Of a stretch of 64,000 nt of DNA, positions 21,087-32,396 are shown piece after piece (the first letter of the stretch is position 1; every line of letters begins with the position of its first letter). Below the pieces are notes generated by a model. The model saw only the letters and a list, made by a program, of their open reading frames with translations, did not search any database and was not told the origin of the DNA. Source of the stretch: Micrasema longulum (taxonomy: Eukaryota; Arthropoda; Insecta; Trichoptera; Brachycentridae); the NCBI GenBank assembly GCA_022494885.1, contig JAGVSM010004978.1:62001-126000 (forward strand), written 5' to 3'. Position numbers and translations under genes: made by a program.

Positions 21087-21580
21087 AAGAGAATTGACGA
21101 ACACAAAAGAGCGTGTAAACTTGGGCATCCAGACAAATCCGCAATAGCGGAACACTTTATAGACACAGGACATTTTTCTGACAGAAAAATTCTACATAAA
21201 CCTAGTGATTATAGTGCACGAATAATAAAAGAGGCAATTGAAATACACAGACATCCAAATAATATAAACAAAGACGACGGGCTTAAATTAAATTCAACAT
21301 GGTTCCCAGCACTACATATGACAAAAACGAATAGAAATGTGCCTACTGCCGGCTGCGACACAGTACAAATTACTAGTACATAAACATAATTATTATTTCC
21401 TACAAAACTAGAAATGTGCCTACTGCTGACTGTGACACGGTACAAATTACTAGTACATAAACACATACATTTCTTTATAAAACACACAGTTTTTCCTGAA
21501 GATGGCTCCTGCAATGGTAGCCGTAACGTCGGATCAAATCCAACATACACGGTATCACCCAAAAAAGATACATAATATTG
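21087..21580 (+). mobile_element. 5'-truncated Penelope-like element with GIY-YIG end
   Basis: A 494-bp insertion between perfect 14-bp duplications. The frame 21,087-21,383 encodes the C-terminal half of a GIY-YIG endonuclease: KRIDEHKRACKLGHPDKSAI, AEHFIDTGH, then IIKEAIEIHRHPNNINKDDG and LKLNSTWFPAL, which fits the PLE family (R--EH, catalytic E in the EAIEI block, NN-N-DDG-L-STW). The GIY-YIG half and reverse transcriptase are lost by 5' truncation. The 3' part carries a hammerhead-like motif. The same family is at 35.2 kb. Confidence 0.88.
21495..21533 (+). ncRNA. Hammerhead-like motif at PLE 3' end
   Basis: CCTGAAGATGGCTCCTGCAA then GGTAGCC, GTAAC and GTCGG. The CTGAAGA box, a GGCT/AGCC stem and a GTC are present; the GAAAC box is changed to GTAAC, so this copy is probably inactive. 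Confidence 0.45.
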
Positions 21581-21594
21581 ATTAACAATACATG
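21581..21594 (+). repeat. Target-site duplication, right copy (PLE)
   Basis: ATTAACAATACATG, perfect copy of 21,073-21,086. Confidence 0.85.
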
Positions 21595-21599
21595 TATAA

Positions 21600-22260
21600 A
21601 CAATCGATCTTTGTATTGTAGAAAATAAACTAACAAAAAAGTCACGAAATTTATGAAAATAATAACGGAAGACGCGATATTTTTTTTAGAAATACAACGG
21701 AAAAATCCCTTAATAAATTTCACAATGCTCCTAAATACTTTATCACTGTTTTCATTATTCCCGGCCATAAAACCACAACCCAACCTCCACCAATTAGCCT
21801 TTTTCCTCTGACCGTACCTAATCACTTTAGCCTAAGTACAATTAATTTTAACCCTCGTGTATACCTGTCGATAATTAGTTCTAGAGAAATAATAACAAAA
21901 TAGAAAATGTTGCAATATGTATTCACATTTGGAGCCCTGTGCAGTATGTGCACCTTCGGGTAAAATCAATGAATAATGAAAAACAATACTATAAACTGAA
22001 CTGAAATATATCAGAATTTGATATTGCATATTCAAAATAGAGATTCGAAGTTTTTTTCAATTCAAAGTACATAAAACTCATAAATAATTTAACAGCACAT
22101 GTCATAACTTCATGAAATCACACGCGAGTTGTGACAAATATAATAAAAAATGAAAGAATATAAAAAAGAAACGAAAAATCATACATAGTAATATAAAAAG
22201 ACTGGAAAAAAATGCATAAATAAAATAAAAATTTAAAAGTAATTGAATTACATTTACCGA
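21600..22260. other. AT-rich, nothing recognised
   Basis: A 116-codon minus-strand frame (21,475-21,825) overlaps the PLE end and has no recognisable domain; I treat it as chance. Confidence 0.35.
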
Positions 22261-22261
22261 T

Positions 22262-22320
22262 AATAAGACGGAATGTAATCAAGAGGTCCGAGGTTCGATC
22301 CCCGCACTACTACAACTTAT
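22262..22320 (+). repeat. tRNA-like B-box fragment
   Basis: GTCCGAGGTTCGATCCCCGC is a clean Pol III B box with flanking T-arm pairing, but the remaining tRNA body is not recognisable. Likely a SINE head remnant. Confidence 0.45.
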
Positions 22321-22639
22321 TTATCATGTTTTAAAACAGTTATTTACGACTAAAAACACTAGCCCTAAAATTAAAATGTTTCTCAAATCATAAAAATATA
22401 TTTTATAAAAAACACTAAATGATAAATGAGGTACTTAATTATTTATTTATTTGAAAACAGGACTTGAAAATTCACGGCGACGTAAATAATACATCTAGAT
22501 CATTTACTATAGAAATTAAAGACGAATGTTACTTAAATCTTACAGCCTGATTTCCATTTTCTAATAGTGATTTATTTACAACTGGTTGAAATGGAAATAT
22601 TTTGATAAATTATAAGAATGCTAATATCTGTTTAAAAAA

Positions 22640-22910
22640 AAATAACCAGTGACCGGCTAAATCGCTTTCGTTATATCTTCCGAGACTGGTATCATTATTA
22701 TGAAGTTCAATGTATTTGTACAAAAAAAAGGAAGAATAGAGTGTTCAAAATTATATAATAGTGACTGAATTAAATTATTTTTGACTAAGGACCCTTTTAA
22801 AAAATGTTCCCGGGTAAAAACAAGGGTTTATAAAATATTATTATCAAGTTACAACTAAAAGTATCACTTGTCTGTTATTTCTATAATAAAATACAATAAA
22901 CTTCGCTAAA
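22640..22910. repeat. PLE end remnants in opposite orientations
   Basis: CCAGTGACCGGCTAAATCGC with TATCTTCCGAGACTGG (minus orientation, 22,647-22,690) and AAGTATCACTTGTCTGTTAT (plus, from about 22,859) match the two sides of the PLE end seen at 25.4 and 49.95 kb. Confidence 0.5.
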
Positions 22911-23720
22911 TTTTTTCACTACCAAACTTCTCTAAAGACTCTAGACTATCGCTGTATTTATTTGCAAGCCGTTACATGGTGGTAATTGGTGAAATTATTA
23001 AATAAATAGTATTATGAAAATAACAGTGAAAGAAAAAATACTAATTGGTCTGTGTGGGACACAAACATGTAAACACGAAGATTCGGATAAACCTATTATA
23101 TTATTTAATAATTTGTATTTATTCTAGAGATATTCATAATACGGGTGTGGTTTGCGGGTGAAAGGGGTGTAGCAGAGGGGAAGTAGTGTGCGGCTGCCAG
23201 TGTAATCAGAGGAAGTTATGTTATTCTGCCTCCAGCAGTTTCCCAACAGACTCATCAGAATATATCAAGCTTGTGTTATCATCACACACTACCCTGAAAT
23301 GCAACAGGGGATGCAATTTGCTTTTATTAAATAATAAGTTCCTATAATACGTAAATAAAACTTCACGGTTTGTGGGTAGCGGAACGGTAGTAAACGAAAA
23401 GGGCAAAAGCTCGGGTGCAATTAATGTAGGGCAGAGAAACCGTGCGTAGAGTGGCTCAACATTTTAAGATAATTAATTATCCTTGAATCAAAATGTTTTA
23501 TATTAATCACAGTTTTGATAGTAAAAATAATAGAATAAACATTTTACATATTTAAGCACTAAGTTAAATGAATTTGAAAGATAAGAAATCCAAAAGCTGA
23601 CAATAAAAACCATTCAATAACTAAGAGGAAAGGCGGTCTGGCTTTTCTTTATACAAACGTATTCCCGAGTTTTCTTCCTGGACGTTGGCACGAGAGCGGT
23701 GATATTTTTGGCAGACTATA
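22910..23720. other. No recognised element
   Basis: Moderate GC around 23.14-23.45 kb, apparently single copy in the window; no coding support. Confidence 0.35.
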
Positions 23721-23724
23721 TATA

Positions 23725-24083
23725 CAGGGTGTTCTTTAAACCCTGTCACATCCGAAACCACGATGATCAGTATGAGCAAGAATACATATTGGCACATTGA
23801 AATAATTTTTTAGAACAAATAAATTTTACAAAAATAAAATATTAAGAAAACAAATGGTTGCTTACTTCTGCAGGGGAGAAAAGGAAGGGTAGTCTGATAC
23901 ACCGTCAACAGCGCAATCGCGCCCCCCTCGCTTCTTCCCTGCAGAAGTAAGCAACGATTTGTTTTTAAAATTATTTTATTTATTTTAAATCTTCGTTCTA
24001 AATATTTTTTTAATATGCTAATATGTTTTCTTTCCCATACTGATCAGTGGTTTCGGATGTGACGGGGTTTAAAGAACACCGTG
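23725..24083. mobile_element. Fold-back MITE, 359 bp, TA-flanked
   Basis: Ends CAGGGTGTTCTTTAAACCCT and (reversed) CACGGTGTTCTTTAAACCCC with TA on both sides. The mirror continues through TCCGAAACCAC, CATACTGATCAGT and, near the centre, TTGCTTACTTCTGCAGGG, so each arm is about 150 bp around a roughly 50-nt GC-rich loop. Non-coding; TA duplication suggests Tc1/mariner-type mobilisation. Confidence 0.82.
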
Positions 24084-24084
24084 T

Positions 24085-24390
24085 ATTTTTTATTAACGTG
24101 ACTTTATCGATACGCTTTTTTGATAAATTGTTTCTTATGGGAGCTAGGACTATTTAAAAAAGCAACCAGTTTTATCTGCCGTCTTTGGACGTACGGTAAA
24201 CAAATATGATAAATAATTTTTACAAGCGGAATAGATACCGACGCAGAAAATTGTTTTCTTATGATTTTAAACAATACAACCAAATCGGTTCAGTTATAGG
24301 GTGCGGAAAATGAGACAGCGAAACGTCGATTTTAGTAAGGCGAAGTGATCATTCTTGCGTTTCAAATGGCAGTCGAGAAAGAATAAAATA
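24085..24390 (+). repeat. Repeat X, uninterrupted copy
   Basis: Matches 9.40-9.97 kb in reverse: TAAATTGTTTCTTATGGGAG, TTTTATCTGCCGTCTT and GTGCGGAAAATGAGACAGCG. It lacks the MITE and so documents the empty site. Confidence 0.7.
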
Positions 24391-24635
24391 TTGTAGTTAA
24401 AAAAACCATCGAAATTAATATTTTACGTCCACCCCGCCAGGAATCCAACCCAGGACTTTTATGGTAGGCGAACGCGCCAACTACACACTGAGGTGCAGTT
24501 ACCTCGACTCGATTTCCTACCTCAGGATTTTTACCTAAAAGTAGCCATTAAGTAAAAAAAAACTCGTCCAGTCTTCTGGCTTTCTTTCACACACAGAACT
24601 GTATTCTTCTTCTGCCTGGACGCAGGTATATTAAG
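24390..24635 (-). mobile_element. Leader-bearing composite SINE (family E), no tail
   Basis: Minus strand: leader (CCAGAAGACTGGACGAG, then AATCGAGTCGAGGTAACTGC), tRNA-like head with GTTGGCGCGTTCGCCTACC and GGGTTGGATTCCTGGCGGGG, then a short body. The leader recurs upstream of tRNA heads at 27.3, 32.7, 39.2 and 43.0 kb. Confidence 0.72.
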
Positions 24636-24836
24636 TACTAGTTTATTTTCAAGCCTTGACTAAGAAAGGAACAGCCACATTCAGAAATTGAATAATTTTT
24701 AGTGATTTTACCCAAACTAAATACGTAGATAATACATTAAAAAAAACATTTACAGTGTAAAATTAATTATTAATATATTCGACAGTAAACTGGTAAAATC
24801 ATTTTTCTTGAATAGTTATAGAAATGATTTCTTTAA

Positions 24837-25833
24837 AGGCGGCTCTACACGCTGGTTAATGCCTTGGCCAATACGCTAGCGCGCGAATTGGCAACGAAAT
24901 CGCAAAACTGTCCACGTGTTGGCGAATCATTCAGTATCTGTCCGTTCGGGCTAATGAGCGGACTTCGAAAGCTCACAAAAATAAGGTGCGCTCTCTCAGG
25001 TAGTTTGTAACGTACTGAAAGCTGGGCCTATGTGTGGACGCATTGACAAGCGTTCAGCCAGCGCCCTTTGATTAGAGTTGATAAACCGACAACAGGCGGA
25101 TCGCTCAAGCCCATGTGCTAGCGTGTGTGCCGGCTCTGCCAGCCACAAATCGCACTCCCCCGTTAAGGGTGCCATAAGTGAAAAAAACTGAGTTTTGGGT
25201 AAAGTATGACATTTAATAAACTGCCATAACTAAAAAAATCATTAAAACCGAATATCAAATAGGCACTATACAATGATATTTATTTACAGTCAACATATTT
25301 ATCAAGTGTCAAAATTAATAATTAAAGTGTTTTTTTATAATAACTGTTGTTATTGAATAGGTACATATTAAAGTATAATATATTGAGTAAATTGTTTTAT
25401 ATTATAAAGATGAAAAACAAGTGATACTTTAATCCACAAATTTGGAATATCCAGTGACCGGTTTTATCAATTTCGCAACATCTTCGAGACTGATCTCGAG
25501 ATGTCGCCGAGACTCAGTCCCGAAGATATCGCAAAAGCGATGAAATCAGTCACCGGATATTTCAAATTTGTGGATTAAAGTATTACTAGTCTTTTATTTA
25601 TTTAATAAATGACAATGAACTTCCATGAATAAATCAAGAATTTTCACTCACAAACTTAGATGTTTTTCATTGTTATATATTGATATGTGGTCAAAGTCTT
25701 TTAAGTCGTTTTTCACAGTTTGACGCGTTCAGACTTGTGGCGCTCTAGACGGAGGGTGCAAAATACCCCCCACCACACGTTTGCCAATACGTATAAGTAA
25801 TGGCCACCATGTTGGCCAGCGTGTAGACCCACC
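24837..25833. mobile_element. TTAA-flanked DNA element, 997 bp, with nested PLE
   Basis: TTAA at 24,833-24,836 and 25,834-25,837 flanks ends AGGCGGCTCTACACGCTGG and (reversed) GGTGGGTCTACACGCTGGCC. Further inside, CCTTGGCCAATACG has a weaker mirror. It has no transposase. A PLE palindrome occupies its middle (25.40-25.62 kb). The TTAA suggests piggyBac-type target choice; the superfamily remains open. Confidence 0.65.
25395..25620. repeat. PLE end-to-end palindrome
   Basis: The two halves are inverted copies of about 100 bp at roughly 85 percent identity by eye: CCAGTGACCGGTTTTATCAA against CGATGAAATCAGTCACCGG, with AATCCACAAATTTG outermost. Each half resembles single PLE ends at 49.95, 45.8 and 63.3 kb, so this is two ends joined head to head. 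Confidence 0.6.
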
Positions 25834-25839
25834 TTAAGG

Positions 25840-26691
25840 GGATAAAGACTGTGGGGAGCACGAAAGGGCGTGTTTTAAAAGTACTGACTTCTCGATGGTG
25901 CTTAAGTTAAATCTTCGAGAGATAATCAATTTGAAGAGAAGAAATTCAATTGGTTTAATCAACTTTCAAACGTCAATCATAAGAACTTGAGGAAATGTTG
26001 AATGAAAAATTTTGCTAGGCCAAAATATCTTCTGAAATATGTCAGAATTTAATAATTCCGTATCTGAAGTCCTAATTTTTATTTCGCGTCTTTGGACCTG
26101 TTTCGTGTAACGTAAAGAAACATTTTCGGTTTCCTTTTTAAATATATTATTTACAAATAAATATATTATAATGAGATATTTACAAAATAGAGTTTTTTAC
26201 TTATCGACAATATGAAATAATAATCAATCATGTTACATGTTAAAAGTAATGCAGCAAAAATATAAGTGCGCAAAATGCACCCACAATATCATGAAATAAA
26301 TTAAAGAGTTATAACCCTACAGTGCCCAATGAAGACGATCGGCTACATACCGATATTCGGTGAATAAAAGTGATTTGAAACATGTTTATCACTCGACGAC
26401 TAGTTTATTATATTGTATACGTACTAGCCATTATAATTTATTTTAAAAATCGCCACCAGGGTAAAAACTTTTCAATAAAATTTGAAACAAAAAGTCATTT
26501 GCAAAAGTGAAATTTAGCTAAAGCTCAAATGGTGATTTCGTTTTTTTTTTTAAAGATTTGAAGTTATAATTATTTCCGCAACTTTCATTATTATATAAAA
26601 AGATGTTCATAAGAATTGTCATTTCTTGTTTTCCTTATATTCTTGTATTTTTTAACCTTTTAATGCCAGGTGTGGCATATTGTCCACATAC
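25840..26691. other. AT-rich, nothing recognised
   Basis: No supported feature on either strand. Confidence 0.4.
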
Positions 26692-26946
26692 CTAAAAAAT
26701 GAAATTAATACTGAAAACTTTTTTTTTCATTATTACCATTCTTTCGTAATCCAATCGTTCTAAATGACCAAACCATCTCAGTTTAAGCTTATTGATTATG
26801 TATGTCTCAGATTTGCACTTCCACTTGATTTCATCCGTAACCCTGTCATACATTGATTTCTCACACATTTGTCTAAGAGATCGCATTTTAACCGCGATCA
26901 CTCTTATCCTTCCTCTGCCAGCTTCATGTTTCACTTCCATACTCAA
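26692..26946 (-). mobile_element. RTE-type LINE C-terminal fragment
   Basis: The minus-strand frame contains EVKHEAGRGRIRVIAVKMRS, LRQMCEKSMYDRVTDEIKW and YIINKLKLRWFGHLERLDYE. The EMRSLRQMCG / D-VTNDEIR / RWFGHLERMD-ER order is a hallmark of the distal part of RTE-related LINE proteins; the long fragment at 59.9-60.85 kb shares the first two blocks. 3' end lost. Confidence 0.82.
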
Positions 26947-26995
26947 GTGTTGGGACTTCCATATTCCCTACACAAAATAATACTCATCTCAGTTC

Positions 26996-27345
26996 TAATC
27001 ATCACCATTATTAACCTATCCTTACCTATAGGTCCATAGGGCACTGCATTGATGCTCCAAATGCAGGGATTTTCGATCATTTTGTTACATATAAGGCAAG
27101 ATGATCAGTCTAACGCTTCAGGCGCCAGTCCATGAACGATAAAATATTGCCGTGCAGAACCGCCTTCTTAACTAATTCGTGACCACCTTTATGTTCAATT
27201 TGCCAAGAATAGAACTCAAGATTTAAAGCAAGGTAACCACTACACTTCCGACATTTCTTTTTTAAGTATTTTTAACCGAGATGCCATCGATTCGAAAGCA
27301 CTCGTCCAGGGTTCAGGATTTACGGAACTGTATTATTAATCCGGC
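26996..27345 (-). mobile_element. Composite SINE: leader, tRNA-like head, body, (GAT)n
   Basis: Minus strand in order: leader (TCCTGAACCCTGGACGAGTG, then CTTTCGAATCGATGGC), degraded head, body with CAGTCCATGAACG on the plus strand and AAGATGATCAGTCTAACGC, and a tail region with AATGGTGATGATTAG. One of two copies showing all four parts. Confidence 0.75.
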
Positions 27346-27349
27346 CGGA

Positions 27350-27830
27350 TACAACAAATTTAAAATTATCGATGGAAAAGCAATATAATTGAAAAAGTAA
27401 TATTGAACCGAATCGAATTACATCAAAACATGTTGGCAGTTTTTGATTATTGTAAAATTACTTTGTCGAAAATAATTTGTTATTATAATCGAACTATACT
27501 GAATAATATTTATATAATATGAATGAATAGTATTTGTGAGGATATTTATATGCCTGCTGTACAAAAATAGTGTCCGATTTTATGGGAAAATATTTTGAAA
27601 TTTCGTCGATTTACAAAAGCGAAGTGGTATTTTTATCATACGAAAATATTGCGTAATTCTAAAAGAAAATATTGCGTTCTTCGAAGAACTATTATTAGTT
27701 TTTTTTTTTTTAACATAATACAAACGAGATGTAGAACATTTTATAAAGGGAAATACGGAAAACTAGGCTTTAAAACACTACGTTATATTCACAATTCAAC
27801 AAATGTTAGTAAATATTAGCATATAACCAC
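27350..27830. other. AT-rich, nothing recognised
   Basis: A 74-codon lysine/arginine-rich frame at 27,595-27,819 has AT-rich codon use and no recognisable domain; not called. Confidence 0.35.
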
Positions 27831-27844
27831 TTATCGAATTTTTT

Positions 27845-27884
27845 GGTCTGCCGGTTTCGAGACGTACCCGTCTCTTCGTCAGGA
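27845..27884 (-). ncRNA. Hammerhead-like motif, PLE end
   Basis: On the minus strand: CCTGACGA, one extra A, a perfect six-pair stem GAGACG/CGTCTC with a GGTA loop, then GAAACCGGC. This is the best-paired stem II in the window. The expected GTC after the last box reads GGC. PLE sequence context continues to about 27,770-27,900. Confidence 0.5.
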
Positions 27885-27899
27885 CACTCACTACATGCA

Positions 27900-28419
27900 A
27901 ATACTAAAATACACCTCCACCTTCACTATCACCGTAGTACCTACATATATAGTATTTTTAAAAATACCATCCATCTGATGATTTTTTTAAAGTTTTTGAA
28001 GCTGTTGATTTTTTTAATGTTAAAGAGCTGAAAACTTCATTACAAATGAAAATCTCGCATTAATGCGGATGACATTTTAAAATCTGTTCTATAGATATTT
28101 GTTTATGCCTTAAAACTATCAATATTATGTTTTGCAAAAAAATATCAAATTAAAAAATAAATAAAAAATTGTCTTAACAAAATGTAAAAAAAAACATTTA
28201 AGTAAAAAAAAATCTTGCCGGTCTAAGTACGGGGTACTAACCCTTGTAAGACTGGCAATGATACAATATTTCAAAAATACATAACGATAATGTATGCATG
28301 CTTGATTTTTGATCTGTATTCGTGTGTGTTTATCTGTTTTTTTGTGGACTGTTTTATTACGCTTGCAAAACACCTATTCGGATGCGTATCGTGGCATCTC
28401 TCAAGGGCCCAAAACACCG
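27900..28419. other. AT-rich, nothing recognised
   Basis: A minor inverted pair around 28,215-28,255 (GCCGGTCT with AGACTGGC) is the only structure seen. Confidence 0.35.
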
Positions 28420-28720
28420 AAATTCTGAGTTTCGAGAGTCGATATCTCAGATGATTCTTAGGTGTGCGGTGATTTGACTTTGAAAGGAATGAAGTAATAA
28501 GAAAACGGGCGGAACCAACTCCGGCGACAACTGTTGTCAAACGATACGGTTGGCATGGCCATGTGCTGCGAATGCCTCTTTAACCACGCTTGCCTACTTT
28601 GCAAGGCATGAGGTTTTCGATGTCCCGACGTCCACTGCTGACTGTTCGTCGGCAGTTTTTGTCAGAACTAAGGGACGCGACCCTGACTTGGGAGGATACT
28701 TATTACGTGTTTAGGACATT
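28420..28720 (+). mobile_element. RTE-type LINE C-terminal relic
   Basis: FDFERNEVIRKRAEPTPATT is followed by KRYGWHGHVLRMPL, stop, and RLPTLQGMRFSMSRRPLLTV. The pattern (R-N-E-IR, then R--W-GHVLRM, then arginine-rich stretch) is that of RTE-type protein C-termini. Several stops; about 100 codons. Confidence 0.66.
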
Positions 28721-31700
28721 TTTAAAATTATGTAAAATATTTCCCTTGGCACGAGACACCTCAGTGAGGGGAGATTATTTTAATTGATTTTAAAATTGTA
28801 AAACAATGTATAAAATTAATACAGTAGCTTTAAGTCTCGATAAACAACTATATACGTATACATTGTATACGTATAAATATAAAGTCATCGGGCGTTCGGA
28901 CAATAATGTTAAGTTAAATCAATCACACATTTATAAATGATGTGCTAGTAAAATATTTAGTATTAATTATATGAAAAATGGTAATTTATTTTCATTTTGA
29001 ATTTAAAATGAATTAAATATATTCAATAAGCGAGCCTTTAAAAGAAAAACATATTTTGTATATAAAAATAATAAATACAACGATAAATCAAAGAACAATA
29101 TTTTTTTGCGCAAAAGTATTTAATTTATTTCGATTACTTTGGTGATATCAATTAAAAGTGTTGAAATAAGTATAAATGTAAATATTGTGTTGGAAACTGT
29201 ATAAATCAAAAAACTAAATAAACAAACAACTAAACGAACTAAACTAAAAACTAAAAGAACTAAAAATCGCAAAAAAGACTATTGATGTTTGTTTGGTTTG
29301 TCAGACAAGACATTAAACAGTTTTAAAAGAATTTCCATAAATATGTTGTAATGTATCCAAAAGCATTTCCATAAATTCGGCAGTAAAATCGGAACACATA
29401 AATATCTCAAATAGTGAAGGGACAAAATCTATAAAGAATGGACAATCTACGATGTCTAAAACACATAAAAGTTATCAAGTTTCCGTCGGAAAAGTTTTAC
29501 TCGGATGGTGCCATAAAAACTAGGGCCCTCTAAAAAAGGCAAACAAAGGCCGAATACTCTGGCAATAGCTTTAGAAAAAAATACTAAAGCGTAACATTCT
29601 TTGTAAGAAGTACAATGAATGCCCAGGGTTCGCCATGAAAGGTTTTTAGAAGATCACTTCAGTTTTTTCTATTGTGGTAACATTAAACGTTCTAATACAA
29701 AAGTATACGAAAACACGTAAACACTTTCTGGGTTACAGGTTAGTGTGGGAGTTCACTTTAGGAACGGTCATAAAGAGCCATTGGCGCATACAAGATACGA
29801 TCCGAGATGGCTCATAACTCTAAATCCTTCTTAGGATGCATGGAATATTCAAAGCGCCTACTTACCCTTTCGAATAAGTAGAAAAATAAAAAGGAAAATA
29901 CATAGGTACATGCGCCCAGTCAACTTTCGATTTTATGATTCCTGGTAAACCAAAGATGCTTGAAGTAAAGACATATTGTGTTCGTTTTGTTAAGTTTCAA
30001 TAGAATTTTTAAAGTTAACTGTCCTTTTTAATAGAGAAAAATATTTTTGGAACCACATATTTAAAAAAAAAAACTATTTGGCCTGCTCTACTAATTTATC
30101 CGTGCGCAATCACCCTTCACTATCCATTTGCATTGCAGCATGCTTCTTTGGTTCCTACACATCTTTTTTTTAAAAAAGTTTTTAAAAAATATGTATTATT
30201 TACTATGTTCGCACTAATATGTGCTATTTTTGTAAATCGTTATTGCGTGTATTGTGAAATAAAAGTTTTAAAAAGAAGGATTTTAAACCCATCAAACTTA
30301 AGTATTATACAAAATGTTTCCAGCTTACTTAACATAAAACATGAAATAATACCATGAAATAATATCGAGTTCATGGATCTATCGAACATAGCTGCTAAGC
30401 AAGATCGTTTATGCATTAACTAAAAATGTAGAATGAAGTGAGCCAAGCTCCTATAACTCGGGCATAGAAAGTAGATACCGCAGTCGGTGTATGGTCGGAC
30501 TATTTCAACAGGCAAGTTGAGATTTATTACCAAAGCGAAGGTCCCAGCAGACTAAAATTTTCCTGCGGGCGACACATTTCCAATTTCAACCGATACATAA
30601 GGAAAATATATTTCCTATTCATTTTTGTATTCATTCCTATTGAAAAAGTTCCGAAACTATTTCGCACCTTTTTTATTTGGGGAATAGAAATTTATTGCGG
30701 AATTGAAAAGTTGCCAGGTTGTTCATACAACATATGCAAACGTAGTACGCTGAGGGGTTAAAAACTATGTTTCGTATGAGCAATTACATAATATGTGTAC
30801 TATTTTATAGAAAATTATGCTAATAAAATCAATAGAAAAAGCGTCTCATATTGGTTTTGTAGAAAAATGTGCTAACACAATCAAGTGCGTGTCACTGTAT
30901 AATAGAAGATTGCGCTAATTTTGTGTTTTGAAAGTGCAATTGTGTGTGAAAATTGTGCAAGACATAGAAATTATATACAAAAGAAATAGCAAAATAGAAA
31001 ATTAATTACTACAACAAACCCGCCAAGAAGTGTTTTTTATGTTAGAAAAAAGTTCATAAAATGATAATTTTAATAAATTGAATTTTCTGATGTTTTCTTT
31101 TTGTAAATAAATGTATGTATATACAATTCGGCATTACTGTATTCAATTTAGCAATAAATGTGCCTGAATTCAGTAATAACATTATTTGTTATCTCAATCC
31201 ATATAGGTGTAATGGCGTTGGTCAAGGAGAATCAAGAAAAGAAGAAGAAAAAAGTTAGATACAAAGACGCTTTATTGTTAGTAATGTACAGGCAACGTAG
31301 ACCGTCTCTCCTACCTCAATATCCCACACCACTCCACATACATCATACAATAATAAAATATCCACAGTCGCGTGTAGCTTTTTTTCCTTCAATACTCGCT
31401 ATTGCTATTTCGCATATCTATACAGTATAGGTAAAATATAAAACTAGAGCTTATTTCAAATTACTTTTGTGTGGCATAGAAAAAAAATCAGTTGTGTGTC
31501 AATAATTATCCGAAGAGCTATGTATGCAAGCGTATATCGCATGATTTATCAAATACATCTTGTTTTTTTCTATACATAATGAAGTCTTAATAAACAGTAA
31601 GGTTCGCTATCTGTTTCCTCTTGGACAAAATCATAAGATGCTTTGAATAAGATTTCAGAAGCTACAGGGCTCTATTTTGTTTGAATAATCTAACGGCAGA

Positions 31701-32030
31701 AAAAGCGGTTGGGGTGAAAACTGAGAGGCTTTTTTGTCAAAACTAAGTCATTAGGGGAGGCAGTGTATTCTTGAAGGGAAGAAAAACATTGTAATGAATA
31801 CAGTATTTACTGTAATTATTTTTAACCTGTCAAAACAGCGTTTATTTTGAAAAACAACAAGAAAATCGGATACCATTTATCTTATTTTTTGTTTGATTAA
31901 TTTATTGGATAATGTTCGGCGAGTTTTCACAGAAAAAATGAATTAAGTTGATATCCGTAGAATCCAATCATTTGAAGCAAAAATAAAACGATAATTTCGA
32001 TTGATTAAATCCAGTTAGCCGGACAAATAA
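28721..32030. other. Long AT-rich stretch without recognisable features
   Basis: No coding relic, SINE or inverted repeat that I can support over 3.3 kb. Small moderate-GC patches at 29.74-29.90, 30.09-30.13 and 30.44-30.60 kb appear single copy. This is the largest quiet block in the window. Confidence 0.4.
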
Positions 32031-32032
32031 TA

Positions 32033-32256
32033 CAGTTGAACTCCGTTTATCCGAACTCCAGTCATCCGGATTGCAAAATATCCAGATCGTTATCAGGAAA
32101 TAAAAAAATATGGAGAAGTTTTTAATTTTAATTCAATTATGTAATTACTTCGCTGGACATGTTTAGGTAAGTTTTTAACGTGAATCAAATTCGCTGTATT
32201 ATTTCAAGAGCAATAAAATTTGGCATTCAGTAATCCGGATAACTGGAGTTTTACTG
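32033..32256. mobile_element. pogo/Tigger-like MITE, 224 bp
   Basis: Ends CAGTTGAACTCCGTTTATCC and (reversed) CAGTAAAACTCCAGTTATCC resemble Tigger/pogo terminal repeats (CAGTYGAA--TCC-TTATCCG). A TA precedes the left end; AA follows the right end, so the duplication is decayed. No coding. Confidence 0.7.
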
Positions 32257-32396
32257 AACATACTTATTACAAATACATTGATTGTAAATCAGTTTCATTA
32301 TTTTTCCAGCAAAGTTATTTTCGAATTTTGGGGACTGGTGAGGAAATTAAAATATTAGAGTAAATAATAAAAACGAAATATTGATTTGATTAAAAC

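Noticed and set aside
21209..21562. 117-codon minus-strand frame
   Set aside because: Antisense of the PLE endonuclease frame, which has recognisable motifs.
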